Source: Actinomycetota bacterium (lineage in GTDB: Bacteria; Actinomycetota; UBA4738; CADDZG01; WHSQ01). From it: DNA of 29,372 bases. The stretch is from positions 1 to 29,372 of the forward strand of contig JAUJNU010000016.1 of the NCBI GenBank assembly GCA_030448085.1, in the 5' to 3' direction. The notes beneath the pieces are model-generated. The model was given only the letters and a program-made list of their open reading frames with translations, was not told the origin of the DNA and did no database searches. Below, one piece after another: positions 17,513 through 27,195 of the stretch (positions are counted from its first letter, which is position 1; the number at the start of each line of letters is the position of its first letter). The position numbers were made by a program, and so were the translations under genes.

Positions 17513-18103
17513 CTACGCCTTCGCGCCGCCGGTGCGCCTGGAGCCAGGGTCGTCGAGCGCGACGCCCTCCGCACACAGCGGGCATCCGGCGGGATCCCAT
17601 GACTCCACCTCGAGATGGACGAGCGCCTCGAACCGCACCCCGAAGGACACAGGACGCGCTGGATCACCGCGGTCGATAAGCGCCGCGACCCCTACGGGCT
17701 CGCCACCCGCGCGGCGTACCAGCTCGACCACCTCCAGCGCGGACCCCCCGGTCGTCACCACGTCTTCCACCACCAGGACCCGCTCATGAGGGGCGATGCT
17801 GAACCCCCTACGGAACGTCATATCGCTGCCCGCCCTCTCCGCGAAGATCATCCGCGTCCGCGCCGCTAGAGCCGTGCAGAAGCCGAGAACGAGAGCTCCG
17901 ACGGCGGGGGCCGCGACCACGTCGAAGGTGCCTTCGAACTCACGTGCGAGCTCGGCTCCGAACCTCTCGGCGAGGTGAGGATGCTCGAGGACCCGGAACT
18001 TCTGCACGAAGAGGTCGGAGTGGCGGCCCGAGGAAAGGACGAAGTGCCCCCGGAGTACGGCGCCGTTGTCTTCCAGGACGGACATGACCTCGTGTTCGTT
18101 CAA
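17513..18103 (-). CDS. pyrE: Orotate phosphoribosyltransferase
   Basis: Joins orotate to PRPP giving OMP. 196 residues. The sequence shows VLRGHFVLSSGRHSDLFVQKF, the catalytic-loop region ARTRMIFAERAG, and the PRPP motif VLVVEDVVTTGGSALE. The C-terminus carries CPLC, common in this subfamily. The start is TTG at 18103, because MNEHEVMSVLEDNGAVL aligns with family N-termini and GGAG lies upstream; an internal ATG (18085) would lose six residues. It follows pyrD by 2 bases. Confidence 0.95.
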   Translation of the reverse strand: MNEHEVMSVLEDNGAVLRGHFVLSSGRHSDLFVQKFRVLEHPHLAERFGAELAREFEGTFDVVAAPAVGALVLGFCTALAARTRMIFAERAGSDMTFRRGFSIAPHERVLVVEDVVTTGGSALEVVELVRRAGGEPVGVAALIDRGDPARPVSFGVRFEALVHLEVESWDPAGCPLCAEGVALDDPGSRRTGGAKA

Positions 18104-18105
18104 GC

Positions 18106-19030
18106 TCAGCTCTCCACCTTCAGCGACCCGACCAGATCGGCCAGCTCCTCGACACCATGTCGTTCCATGTACCGGGTGATCCCGTTCGCCACGTCGAGGG
18201 AGGCCACCGGGTTGACGAAGTTCGCGGTCCCGACCGCGACCGCAGATGCGCCGGCCAAGATCATCTCCAGGGCGTCGGAGGCGTCTGACACCCCACCCTG
18301 GCCCACGATCGGCACGTGCGGGAAAGCTCGGTGTACGTCGTACACGGCCCGCACCGCGATAGGCCTCACCGCCGGTCCCGACAGGCCGCCGTAGGTCCCA
18401 CCCAGCCGGGGCCTGCGGGTTTCCACGTCGATTGCCATCCCAAGCACGGTGTTGATGAGCGAGAGCCCGTCCGCCCCCGCCTCCAGCGCAGCCTCTGCGA
18501 TGTCTACGATCGAGGTCACGTTCGGCGACAGCTTCGGGAACACGGGCACACGCGGCAGAGCCTTCTTTACGCTCGAGACGACCGCTGCGGTGGTAGCCCT
18601 CGAATGGGAGAACATGTTGTTCCTGTCCTCGAGGTTGGGGCAGGAGATGTTGACCTCCACGCCGGAGATCCCCCGGCCCCCGGTCCGCAGCTTGTCCGCC
18701 ACCCTGACGAACTCGTCGACCGTGTTACCGGCTATGGATGCGAACACCGTCGCCTTCTTGCCAAGGAGCCAGGGAAGGTCTTCGGTGATGAAGTGATCGA
18801 CGCCTTTGTTCTGGATGCCGATCGCGTTCAGCATCCCCGACGGCGTCTCGCACATACGGGGCGTGGGCTTGCCCTTCCACGGCGAGATGGTGGTGGACTT
18901 GACGATGATGCCCCCAGCCTCGCGAGGTCGATGAACCTCGACCCTCACGGCCGGCGCCGAACGTGCCCGAAGCGACGAGAACGCTCTCGAGGGGCACCCC
19001 GCCCAACTTGATGCTGAGGTCTGGAGCCAT
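18106..19030 (-). CDS. pyrD: Dihydroorotate dehydrogenase, class 1B catalytic subunit (frame-disrupted near its start)
   Basis: Oxidises dihydroorotate to orotate with FMN and passes electrons to PyrK. The main frame (from about 18915 down) is intact: GIIVKSTTISPWKGKP, NAIGIQNKGVDHF, VEVNISCPNLEDRNNMFSH (catalytic Cys), FPKLSPNVTSIVDIA, INTVLGMAID, GQGGVSDASDALEMILAGA. The N-terminus MAPDLSIKLGGVPLESVLVA SGTFG is in another frame. Restoring one G near 18930 and one in the G5 run near 18912 joins them through FIDLARLGGIIVKS. The length of 925 bases is two short of a 308-residue gene, which agrees. The family needs PyrK, which lies next to it. Confidence 0.93.
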
Positions 19031-19073
19031 CAGTTCCCCGGAGGAGCGTGCTCGTCGGGCGGGTCTAGGACAC

Positions 19074-19954
19074 CTATGGCTCGTTGCCGCGCCGGCTGGA
19101 GAGAGCTCGTCCTGCCCGACCCCCGACGGGCTCCGTCTCGCCTTCCCACAGGACCTGGGAACCGTCGAAGACCGGGCCCTCCGTGCAGGAGCGGGCATAG
19201 GCGACCTCCGGGCCGTTCGCAGAGCGTCCCTTCGAAGAACCTTGTCGGGCCGGGACCTTTAGCGGCATGACACAGGTCATGCAGACGCCGTAACCACAGG
19301 CCATCAGCTCCTCGACCGCCACCTGGACGGGGACGTCCTGCTCGGCACAGATCCGCGACACGGCCTGCAGCATCGGGTGAGGGCCGCAGGTGTAGACCAC
19401 CTCGGTCCCGCACTTCTCGATCGTCTGCACGAGGATGTCGGTGACCCTTCCTTGTCCCCTGAGGAGCCATCCTCTGTCGTGACCCGGCAAACGGACGCCA
19501 GCCGGCGAGCGTCGATCTGGTTGAGAAGGAGGTCCGAGCTGCGCGCTCCGAGGATGACGTCGACCCTGTGACCCTCGTTACGGAGCTCGTCTGCCAGGAA
19601 GAACAACGGCGCGGCGCCGATGCCCCCGCCCACGAGAAGGCAATGGGCTGCTGCTCGGAAGGACGAACCCGCGGCCGAGGGGGCCGAGGAGGTCGAGCAT
19701 CGCGGACCTCGCGGTGTTGAACTTGGTGCCGGGACCATGGACGTCGAAAACGATCTCGATGGTGCAGCCTCCGCGTTTGTGGACCCTGTAGACGGTGTGG
19801 GCGGCGAAGGATGTGGCACCGCCCTCGACCGTGCGGACGTTCACGAACTGACCCGGCTTCACCCGGCCCCCGACCTCCGGGGCGACGATAGTGAGCGCGT
19901 GGTAGCGCTCGCCGTACTTCTGTGAGAGAGCACCTCGCCCACCGTGATCAGCAT
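19074..19954 (-). CDS. pyrK: Dihydroorotate dehydrogenase electron-transfer subunit (frame-disrupted as sequenced)
   Basis: FAD and [2Fe-2S] protein that carries electrons from PyrD to NAD+. The start [10 protein letters not shown] at 19954 overlaps the carB stop (TGATG), with GGAG upstream. Pieces in different frames are colinear: YGERYHALTIVAPEV and VKPGQFVNVRT; TVYRVHKRGG and EIVFDVHGPGTKF; CLLVGGGIGAAPLFFLADEL; then ILVQTIEKCGTEVVYTCGPHPML and the cluster cysteines ACGYGVCMTC plus SCTEGPVFDG. Shifts are near 19925, 19796-19818 (two compensating, destroying the FAD RRP motif), 19660 and 19465. The stop is uncertain: TAG at 19074, or with one more shift a TGA overlapping the pyrD ATG at 19030. 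Confidence 0.85.
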
Positions 19955-22900
19955 CAGCTCTCCACCTCGTGGTCCCGCACGTCGGCGAGGTAATCCTGAA
20001 GCCTGCGGACACCCGCCAGGCCCGAGGCCAGGGCCTCGATCCCCTGGACGGCCGCCGCTATCCCGGACATCGTCGTGATGCTCAGGACACCGCGCCGATC
20101 GCAGCCTGCCTAATGAAGTACCCGTCGGACCGAGGCGCGCCCGAACGGGTGTTGAAGACCATCTCGATCTCGCCGCCGGCGAGCATGCTGGCCACCGTCT
20201 TGCCGCCCGAGGCCCCGCTCGGGTCGGAAACCTTCGCCACCATCTCCGCCTCGACCCCGGCCCGGCGAAGCACCTGAGCTGTCCCCTTCGTGGCGACGAT
20301 GTGGAAGCCGAGGTCCTGGAGGCGCTTCGCGGGAAGATGACCGAGCGCTTGTCCCTGTTCGCCACCGAGATGAAGACGGTCCCTTCAGCGGCAGCTTCGC
20401 CCTGCAGCCGACTCGGCCTTGCCGAAGGCGAGCCCGAAATTCCTGTCAATCCCCATCACCTCGCCCGTGGCCCGCATCTCCGGCCGAGCAGCACGTCGAC
20501 CCCGGGGAAGCGGTCGAACGGCATGACCGCCTCTTTCACCGCCACGTGGTCGAGCCCTCGTGTCCGATCGACCTGCGGGGAACGAGTCCCTCCTTGCGGA
20601 GGGCGGCCAGGAGGTCCCCGTCATCACGCGGGCGGCCACCTTGGCCAGGGGCAACTCGGTGGCTTTCGACGTGAAGGGGACGGTCCTCGAGGCACGAGGG
20701 TTGGCCTCGAGGACGAAGACCTGCTCGTCCTTGACCGCGAACTGGATATTGAGCAGTCCTCTCACCCCCAGCCCCGGGCGACTCTCGGTGTACCGATGAT
20801 GTCCTCTGTCTGGTCCTCGCCGAGCGTGAACGGAGGCAGGGCACAGGCCGAGTCGCCCGAGTGGATCCCCGCCTCCTCGATGTGCTCGAGGATGCCGCCG
20901 ACGTACATCTCCTCCCCGTCGAAGACCGCGCCGCAATCGACCTCGACGGCGCCCTCGAGGAAGCGGTCGACGAGCACCGGGTGGGCGGGAGACCTGCGTG
21001 GCCGTCTTCATGTAGCGCTCGAGGGAGGACTCCTCGTAGACGATCTCCATGGCGCGGCCCCCGAGGACGTAGGAAGGGCGCACCAGGATCGGGTACCCGA
21101 TCGATTGAGCTATGGCCCTTGCCTCCGCGGCAGAACGGGCCAGGCCGTTCGGAGGATGTGGCAGGGATAGGTCCGCCAGCAGGGCCCCGAATCGCTCCCT
21201 GTCCTCCGCCTTGTCGATCGCGTCGGGCGGCGTGCCGAAGATCGGGACCCCGGCCTCGGCCAGCCCCTTGGTCAGCTTCAGAGGCGTCTGGCCCCCGAGC
21301 TGCACGATCACACCGGCGGGCCGCTCCCTTTCGACGACGTTCAGGACGTCCTCGAGGGTGAGCGGCTCGAAGTAGAAGGCGGTCCGATGTGTCGTAATCC
21401 GTCGAGACGGTCTCCGGGTTGCAGTTCAGCATGATGGTCTCGAACCCGGCGTCCTCAGAGCGAAGGCGGCGTGAACGCAGCAGTAGTCGAACTCGATCCC
21501 CTGCCCGATCCGGTTCGGGCCGGCCCCGAGGATGAGGACCTTGGTCTTGTCGCTATCCCTTACCTCGTCCTCCTCCTCGTAGGTGGAGTAGTGGTACGGG
21601 GTGTCCGCCTCGAACTCGGCTGCGCAGGTGTCGACCGTCTTGTAGACGGGGATGATGCCCCCTTGCTTGCGGCGCGCCCGCACGGCCGACTCCGAGGCCC
21701 CGACGCAGCGGCCGATCAAGGCGTCGGAGAACCCCACACCCTTCGCGTCGGCCAGGTCGTCCGGGGTCAGGTCGTCGAGCGTCGTCGAGGACAACCACCT
21801 GCGGGTCTCGGCCCCGTAGGCGATCTGTTCCACGAACCAGGGGTCGACCTTGGAGACCTGGGCGACCTCGTCCACCGACCAGCCGCGATAAAGGGCCTCT
21901 TCCAGCACATGGAGCCGGCCCTCAGAAGGGGTAGCAAGGCGCTCCCTGATCGAATCGTCCTCGAGGTGGGACACCTCGCCGCCGAGCCCGACGTGATCCT
22001 GCTCGAGGGAGCGGAAACCTTTCTGCAGCGCCTCCGGGATGCTCCTGCCGATCGCCATGACCTCGCCGACGGACTTCATCTTGGTCCCGAGGGTCGGGTC
22101 CGCGCCGGGGAATTTCTCGAACGTCCAGCGCGGGATCTTGACGACGACGTAGTCGATAGAGGGCTCGAAGGAAGCAGGCGTCTTCTTCGTGATGTCGTTC
22201 GGGATCTCGTCGAGCGCGTAGCCGACGGCCAGCTTCGCGGCGATCTTAGCTATCGGGAAGCCGGTGGCCTTCGAGGCCAGGGCGCTCGACCTGGAGACGC
22301 GCGGGTTCATCTCGATGACGACGCGACGGCCCGTCTCGGGATGCACAGCGAACTGGACATTGGAGCCGCCGGTCTCGACCCCGATGGCCCGCATGACGGC
22401 GGCGCCGTCGTCCCGCATCGCCTGATACTCGACGTCGGTGAGGGTGAGGGCCGGAGCGACCGTCACCGAATCCCCCGTGTGGACGCCCATCGGGTCGATG
22501 TTCTCGATCGAGCAGACCACGACGACGTTGTCGTTGCGGTCCCTCATCAGCTCGAGCTCGAACTCTTTCCATCCTTCGATCGACTCCTCGACGAGCACCT
22601 CGCCGATGCTGGAGAGCCGCACTCCCTCAGCCACCACCGAGCGCAGCTGCTCGGCGTTCCTCACGACCCCCGAGCCACCTCCGCCCATCACGTAGGAGGG
22701 GCGGATCATCAGCGGGTAGCCGAACTGCTCGGCGGACGCCAGGGCTTCCTCGACCGAGTAGGCGAACGTCGACCGGGGGAGGTCCAGCCCCGCGGCCTGC
22801 ATCGTCTCCTTGAACACGCGCCGGTCCTCGGCGCGTCGTATCGAGTCGACGCCGGCACCGATCATCTCGACGTCGTTGGCCTCGAGCACGCCGGAGAGGG

Positions 22901-23207
22901 CGAGCTCCATCGCGACGTTCAGGCCGGTTTGGCCGCCGAGGGTGGGAAGGATGGCGTCGGGCCGCTCCCTCTCGATGATCTTGGCGACGTACTCGGCGGT
23001 GATCGGCTCGAGGTAGGTGCCGTCCGCGAACTCGGGGTCCGTCATGATCGTGGCGGGGTTCGAGTTCACGAGCACCACCTCGTAACCCTCGGCCCGCAGC
23101 ACCTTGCAGGCCTGCACCCCGGAGTAATCGAACTCACTGGCCTGGCCTATGACGATAGGGCCGGAGCCGATCACGAGGATCTTGTGCAGGTCGTCTCGTC
23201 TAGGCAA
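19954..23207 (-). CDS. carB: Carbamoyl-phosphate synthase large subunit (3' third frame-disrupted)
   Basis: Makes carbamoyl phosphate from bicarbonate, ammonia delivered by CarA and two ATP. The first 593 residues are open and canonical: [68 protein letters not shown], then [18 protein letters not shown] of the second synthetase. From about 21455 the second half is split among frames but colinear: [85 protein letters not shown], and the allosteric-domain end [20 protein letters not shown] to [11 protein letters not shown] at 23207 is preferred over GTG at 23228 because GGAGG lies 7 bases upstream and [10 protein letters not shown] is the family start. Confidence 0.93.
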
Positions 23208-23224
23208 GTGCGGCCCTCCCGAGG

Positions 23225-23632
23225 TCACGCATGTCCCAGGTCCTGTTCGTCGCTGGGCCTCGAGTCGTGTGACATGAACTCGATCGAGTTGCCGGCGGGG
23301 TCACGCGTGAAGAAACGATGCCGGCCTGGGATCGGCCGTGCCTGCTCGATATGGCAGCCTGCGTCGCGCAGCCGGTTCACGACCGCGGCGAAGTCATCGA
23401 CCACGAGTGCGAAGTGGGCGTCGCGCGGCGGGTTGTGCTCGTCCGTCGAGACATGTAGCTCCTGGGGGCCGAGGCGGAACCACGCGCCTTTGGCGCGCGT
23501 GCCCTCGGGCTTCGGCAGGCGCTCGAGGCCGAGCACCTCCTCGTACCAAGCGATCACGGCAGGCTCGAGCTCCTCGGGGCTCGTGACGTTGACGTGATCG
23601 AGTCCTCTGATCCCTTCCCAGCGTGAGCTCAG
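23225..23632 (-). CDS. VOC/glyoxalase-fold protein between carA and carB
   Basis: A vicinal-oxygen-chelate domain of about 135 residues with two beta-alpha-beta-beta-beta modules. Probable metal ligands are His13 (GLDHVNV), His60 (QELHVS), His73 (DAHFALVV) and the Glu of GNSIEFM. The closest functional types are glyoxalase I-like or dioxygenase-like proteins, but the substrate cannot be assigned. The first beta strand LDHVNV lies upstream of the only standard in-frame start (GTG at 23557), so translation must begin earlier. The candidate is CTG at 23632, which overlaps the stop of the small upstream ORF (CTGA) and has AAGGGG about 9 bases before it. The gene ends just before carB. Confidence 0.8.
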   Translation of the reverse strand: MSSRWEGIRGLDHVNVTSPEELEPAVIAWYEEVLGLERLPKPEGTRAKGAWFRLGPQELHVSTDEHNPPRDAHFALVVDDFAAVVNRLRDAGCHIEQARPIPGRHRFFTRDPAGNSIEFMSHDSRPSDEQDLGHA

Positions 23633-23733
23633 CGCGACCCGCCCCTTGCCTCGGCCTTCCTCTTCACCCGTGCCCTCTTCTTCTTCTGACGCTCCTTCTT
23701 CCAGCGCGTGCTGCGTCGGTCTCCTCTTCCCAT
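23629..23733 (-). CDS. 34-residue highly basic protein, Thx-like N-terminus
   Basis: A short ORF with a strong ribosome site: AAGGAGG 4 bases before ATG. The product starts MGRGDRRSTRWKKERQKKK and is about half Lys and Arg, with no acidic patch. The first eight residues closely resemble the ribosomal protein Thx of Thermus (MGKGDRRT), but the Thx GTYGKxRP tail is missing. It begins 9 bases after carA ends and its stop overlaps the VOC gene start. A role on ribosomal RNA or other nucleic acid is inference from charge and the N-terminal resemblance. It is too short for ordinary ORF cut-offs and may be missed by automatic annotation. Confidence 0.65.
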   Translation of the reverse strand: MGRGDRRSTRWKKERQKKKRARVKRKAEARGGSR

Positions 23734-23742
23734 GGTCCCTCC

Positions 23743-24953
23743 TTATGCCGGTACCGGCATGGTCGTCGAAGGCTGGAATTCCTTCATCAGCGTGCGGAAC
23801 TGAGCGAACAGATAGCGGGAATCATGGGGGCCGGGGCCCGACTCAGGGTGGTACTGGACGCTGAAAGCCGCCCCCGGGAGCTCGAGGCCCTCGACCGTCC
23901 CATCGTTGAGGTTCCTGTGGGTGAGGATCGCCGGGGTCCCCGCGAGCGAGGCCGAGTCCACGGCGAAGCCGTGGTTCTGGCAGGTGATCTCGATCCTGTC
24001 CCGGCCCAACCTCTGGACCGGGTGATTCCCTCCCCGGTGGCCGAAGGGCATCTTGTAGGTGCGAGCCCCGACGCTGAGCGCCAGGAGCTGATGGCCGAGG
24101 CAGATCCCGAAGATCGGGACCTGCCCGAGCAGATCCGCGATCGTCTTCACCGCGTAGTCCACCGGCTCGGGGTCGCCGGGGCCATTCGATAGGAAGACCC
24201 CCTGCGGCGCGAGGGCGAGAACGTCTTCGACGGTAGAGGTGGCCGGGATGACGGTCACGTCGCATCCGGAGGCGGCGAGGAGGTCGGAGGATGTTTCGCT
24301 TCAGACCGAAGTCGAAGGCGGCGATCCAGGCGCGGCTCACCCGGGGCGAGCTCACCCATCAGCTCCAGTGACGCCGGAGAGGACTCCTCCGGCGGCGAAA
24401 CCGGAACGCGCGTCCGCGCCTCTAGCTCGGCTTGCCCCCACGTGTAGGGGTCTCGGTCGTTACCTCACGAACGATGTCCCTGCCCACGAGCCCCGGCGCT
24501 TGGACGCGCCACGTCCACCAGCTCGTCCGGGTCCAGGATCTCGCCCGAGATGGCGCCCTTCAGCGCCCCGCTGTCGCGGATGTGCCTCGTGAGACGGCGG
24601 GTGTCGATGCCGAGATCCCGGGGATGCGGTGCCTCTCGAGGAACTCGTCGAGCGTCCCCTCCGAGCGCCACGAGGACGGGCGGCGTGCGGGCTCCCGCAC
24701 GACGAGCTGGCCGCCCAAGGCCGGCGCGACTGCAGGTCGGAGTCGTTGACACCCGTGTTCCCGATATGGGGCGACGTCATGGTCACGATCTGACCGTGGT
24801 ACGAGGGGTCGGGTGGAGGACCTCCTGGTAACCGGTCATGCTGGTGTTGAAGCAGACCTCCCCTACTACGGTCCCGAGCCGAACCCCCGGCCCCTGAAGA
24901 CGGTCCCGTCTTCCAGCGCCAGGAGGGCCTGTCTTGGATCTTCGCTCTCTCAT
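23743..24953 (-). CDS. carA: Carbamoyl-phosphate synthase small subunit (frame-disrupted N-terminal half)
   Basis: Glutaminase subunit that delivers ammonia to CarB. The C-terminal amidotransferase domain (24258 to 23743) is open: [33 protein letters not shown] with the catalytic Cys, [22 protein letters not shown], and the catalytic His-Glu in QYHPES. The N-terminal half is colinear but in pieces: [89 protein letters not shown]. Shifts occur near 24935, 24866, 24800, 24735, 24625, 24495, 24450 and 24285, mostly in G/C runs. The ATG at 24953 overlaps the pyrC stop (ATGA). Confidence 0.9.
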
Positions 24954-26260
24954 GCCATCACCTCCGTGCCTACCCTGCCATCTATCAAGGTCCGCGTCCC
25001 TCTGTAGAAAGTCATGACCCTTTCCCCTGAGATCGCGCCCCGCAGGCGGCGTGTTGCGGCTCTTCGAGTGGAACGCCCCCGGGTCGACCCGCCATCCAGC
25101 CTCCGTGTCCAGGACGACGAGGTTCGCGGGACGACCGTTCCGTATCGAGCCCTGTCCCTCGAGCCCGAGGATGCGCGGGGGCCGCTGACATGACCTCGAT
25201 CAACCTGGGAAGCCCCACCAGACCGGTGTGAAGCAGGTGGGTCGCGACGAGGCCGAACGCTGTCTCCAGGCCCACGAAGCCGGGCGGGGCGAGGTCGAAC
25301 TCCTGGTCCTTCTCCTCCGGTGAGTGCGGCGCATGATCGGTAGCGATCGAGTCGATCACGCCCTCCGCCAGGCCCTTCGCGATGGCTGCCCGGTCTGACT
25401 CCGGCGCAGGGGGGTTGACCTTGGCGTTCGCGTCGTAGCCCTCGACCTCCACCTCGGTGAGGCCTATGTGATGCGGGGTGGCCTCGGCCGTGACCGGCAG
25501 CCCCTCCTCTTTCGCCCGGCGAACCAGCTCCCACCGTGCCGGCGTGGAGATGTGAAGCAGGTGAAGCCGGGAGCCGGTCATCCGGGCAAGAGCGATATCC
25601 CGGGCGGCCATGATCTCCTCCGCCTCAGCGGGGATGCCCCCGCAGCCCGAGCCGGGCCGAGAGCTCGCCTTCGTGCATGTGACCCCCGGCGGCGAGGGAC
25701 GCATCCTCGCAGTGCTCGGCGTAGATCCCGTCGAAGGCTCTGAGGTACTCCATGGCGCGACGGGCGAAGAGAGCGCTCTGCACCCCGTGGCCGTCGTCTG
25801 TGAAGAGCCTCACGGCTGCCCTCGAGCGGGCCATCGCCCCGATCGCGGCCATGGCCTCGCCGGCGAGCCCCTTGCTGAGCGCACCGGCGGGGACGACATC
25901 GACCAACCCGACCTCGACTCCACGGGACCAGACGTGCTCCACGACGTAGCCGGAGTCGGCCACCGGCCGGGTGTTCGGCATCGCGCATAGAGCCGTGAAA
26001 CCGCCCGCGGCGGCGGCCCGGGAGGCGCTCGCCACGGTCTCCTCGTCGGTGCGCCCCGGGTCCCGCAGGTGGGTGTGCATGTCGACGAAGCCGGGGGCCA
26101 CTACCAGCCCCTCCGCCTCGATCACCTCGGCCCCCTCGGGGGGAGAGATCCTCTCTTCGAGCCCCGCGACCATCCCCGCGTCGTCGATGAGCAGATCGAG
26201 CTTCTCGTTGGTCCCAGAGCCGGGGTCGACCACGCGGCCACCGCGGATCAGCGTCGCCAA
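24950..26260 (-). CDS. pyrC: Dihydroorotase (frame-disrupted as sequenced)
   Basis: Zinc amidohydrolase that cyclises carbamoyl-aspartate to dihydroorotate. The N-terminal part is open to about 25640: [36 protein letters not shown] with the HxH metal motif, [13 protein letters not shown], and [10 protein letters not shown] second frame continues [66 protein letters not shown] with the catalytic Asp, and [12 protein letters not shown] third carries the C-terminus ending [21 protein letters not shown]. Shifts lie near 25640, 25190 and 25140-25040. TTG at 26260 is the start ([13 protein letters not shown]), with GGGGAG just upstream, overlapping the pyrB end by 13 bases. Confidence 0.92.
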
Positions 26261-27195
26261 GCCGCTCCCCCCTCCGCGTCCAGCATCAGGTAGAGGACGC
26301 TCATCCTTACCGCCACCCCGTTCGCGACCTGGTCTAGGATCAGCGAGCGCGGCAGGTCTGCGACCTCGGACTCGACCTCCACCCCGCGGTTCATCGGGCC
26401 GGGGTGCATGACGACGGCCTCGGGACGCATCCGTTGCACCCTCGCCGAGGTGAGCCCCCAATTCGCGTGGAACTCTCCGGTGCTGGGGAACAGCTGCTCG
26501 GATTGGCGCTCCTTCTGCACCCGAAGGAGGTAGCAGACGTCGATCTCCTCGAGCACCTCGTCGAGGTCGGACGTGACGGTCACGCCCCATCCGGTGGTGG
26601 TGGCGGCGGGGGCGGGGATGAGCGTGGGGGGACCCACCAGAATGACCTCGGCCCCCATCTTCGTCAGTCCTTTCACGCAGGACCGGGCCACGCGGGAGTG
26701 GGTGATGTCGCCCACGATCGCTACCTTCAGCCCCTCGAGGTCCTTGAAGTGCTCGCGCATCGTCATGAGGTCGAGGAGGGCCTGGGTCGGGTGCTCGTGC
26801 GTGCCGTCGCCGGCGTTGATGACCCGGGCGCCGACCCAACCGGCGAGGCGGTGGGCCGCGCCGGCCGAGGAGTGGCGCACGACGATCACGTCCAAGCCCA
26901 TCGCATCGAGCGTGAGGGCGGTGTCTTTGAAGGACTCCCCCTTGGAGACGCTCGAGCGAGCCCCGGCCGGGAAGTCCACAACCTCCGCAGAAAGGCGCTT
27001 GGCCGCGAGCTCGAACGAGACACGGGTCCGGGTGGAGGGCTCGTAGAAGAGGTTGCAGACGGTCCTGCCTGCGAGCGGGGAAAGGCCCGCGGCATCGCCC
27101 GACCCCGAGGCGGCCCGGCGGAACCCCTGTGCCGTGTCGAGGATCGTCGTCACCTCGCCCTCGCTGAGATCGTCGATAGCCAGAAGGTGGCGCAT
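26248..27195 (-). CDS. pyrB: Aspartate carbamoyltransferase catalytic subunit
   Basis: Transfers the carbamoyl group to aspartate. The 315 residues are typical for the catalytic chain without a pyrI partner. Carbamoyl-phosphate binding is at FYEPSTRTRVSFELAAKRL (50-68). VSKGESFKDTALTLDAMG, VRHSSAGAAHRLA, INAGDGTHEHPTQALLDL, VAIVGDITHSRVARS and VMHPGPMNRGVE are all present. The ATG overlaps the pyrR stop (TGATG), so the two are translationally coupled. The frame is intact. The binding loop in the middle has an unusual Ala/Pro/Thr run (LIPAPAATTTGWGV). Confidence 0.97.
   Translation of the reverse strand: MRHLLAIDDLSEGEVTTILDTAQGFRRAASGSGDAAGLSPLAGRTVCNLFYEPSTRTRVSFELAAKRLSAEVVDFPAGARSSVSKGESFKDTALTLDAMGLDVIVVRHSSAGAAHRLAGWVGARVINAGDGTHEHPTQALLDLMTMREHFKDLEGLKVAIVGDITHSRVARSCVKGLTKMGAEVILVGPPTLIPAPAATTTGWGVTVTSDLDEVLEEIDVCYLLRVQKERQSEQLFPSTGEFHANWGLTSARVQRMRPEAVVMHPGPMNRGVEVESEVADLPRSLILDQVANGVAVRMSVLYLMLDAEGGAAWRR

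Noticed and set aside
19954..21460. Programmed frameshifting in carB
   Set aside because: There are many shifts in both directions with no slippery heptamer plus pseudoknot pattern repeated; error is simpler.
21471..23597. A 708-codon plus-strand open frame
   Set aside because: It lies entirely antisense to carB and the VOC gene; high GC keeps the frame open. It has no ribosome site or domain resemblance.
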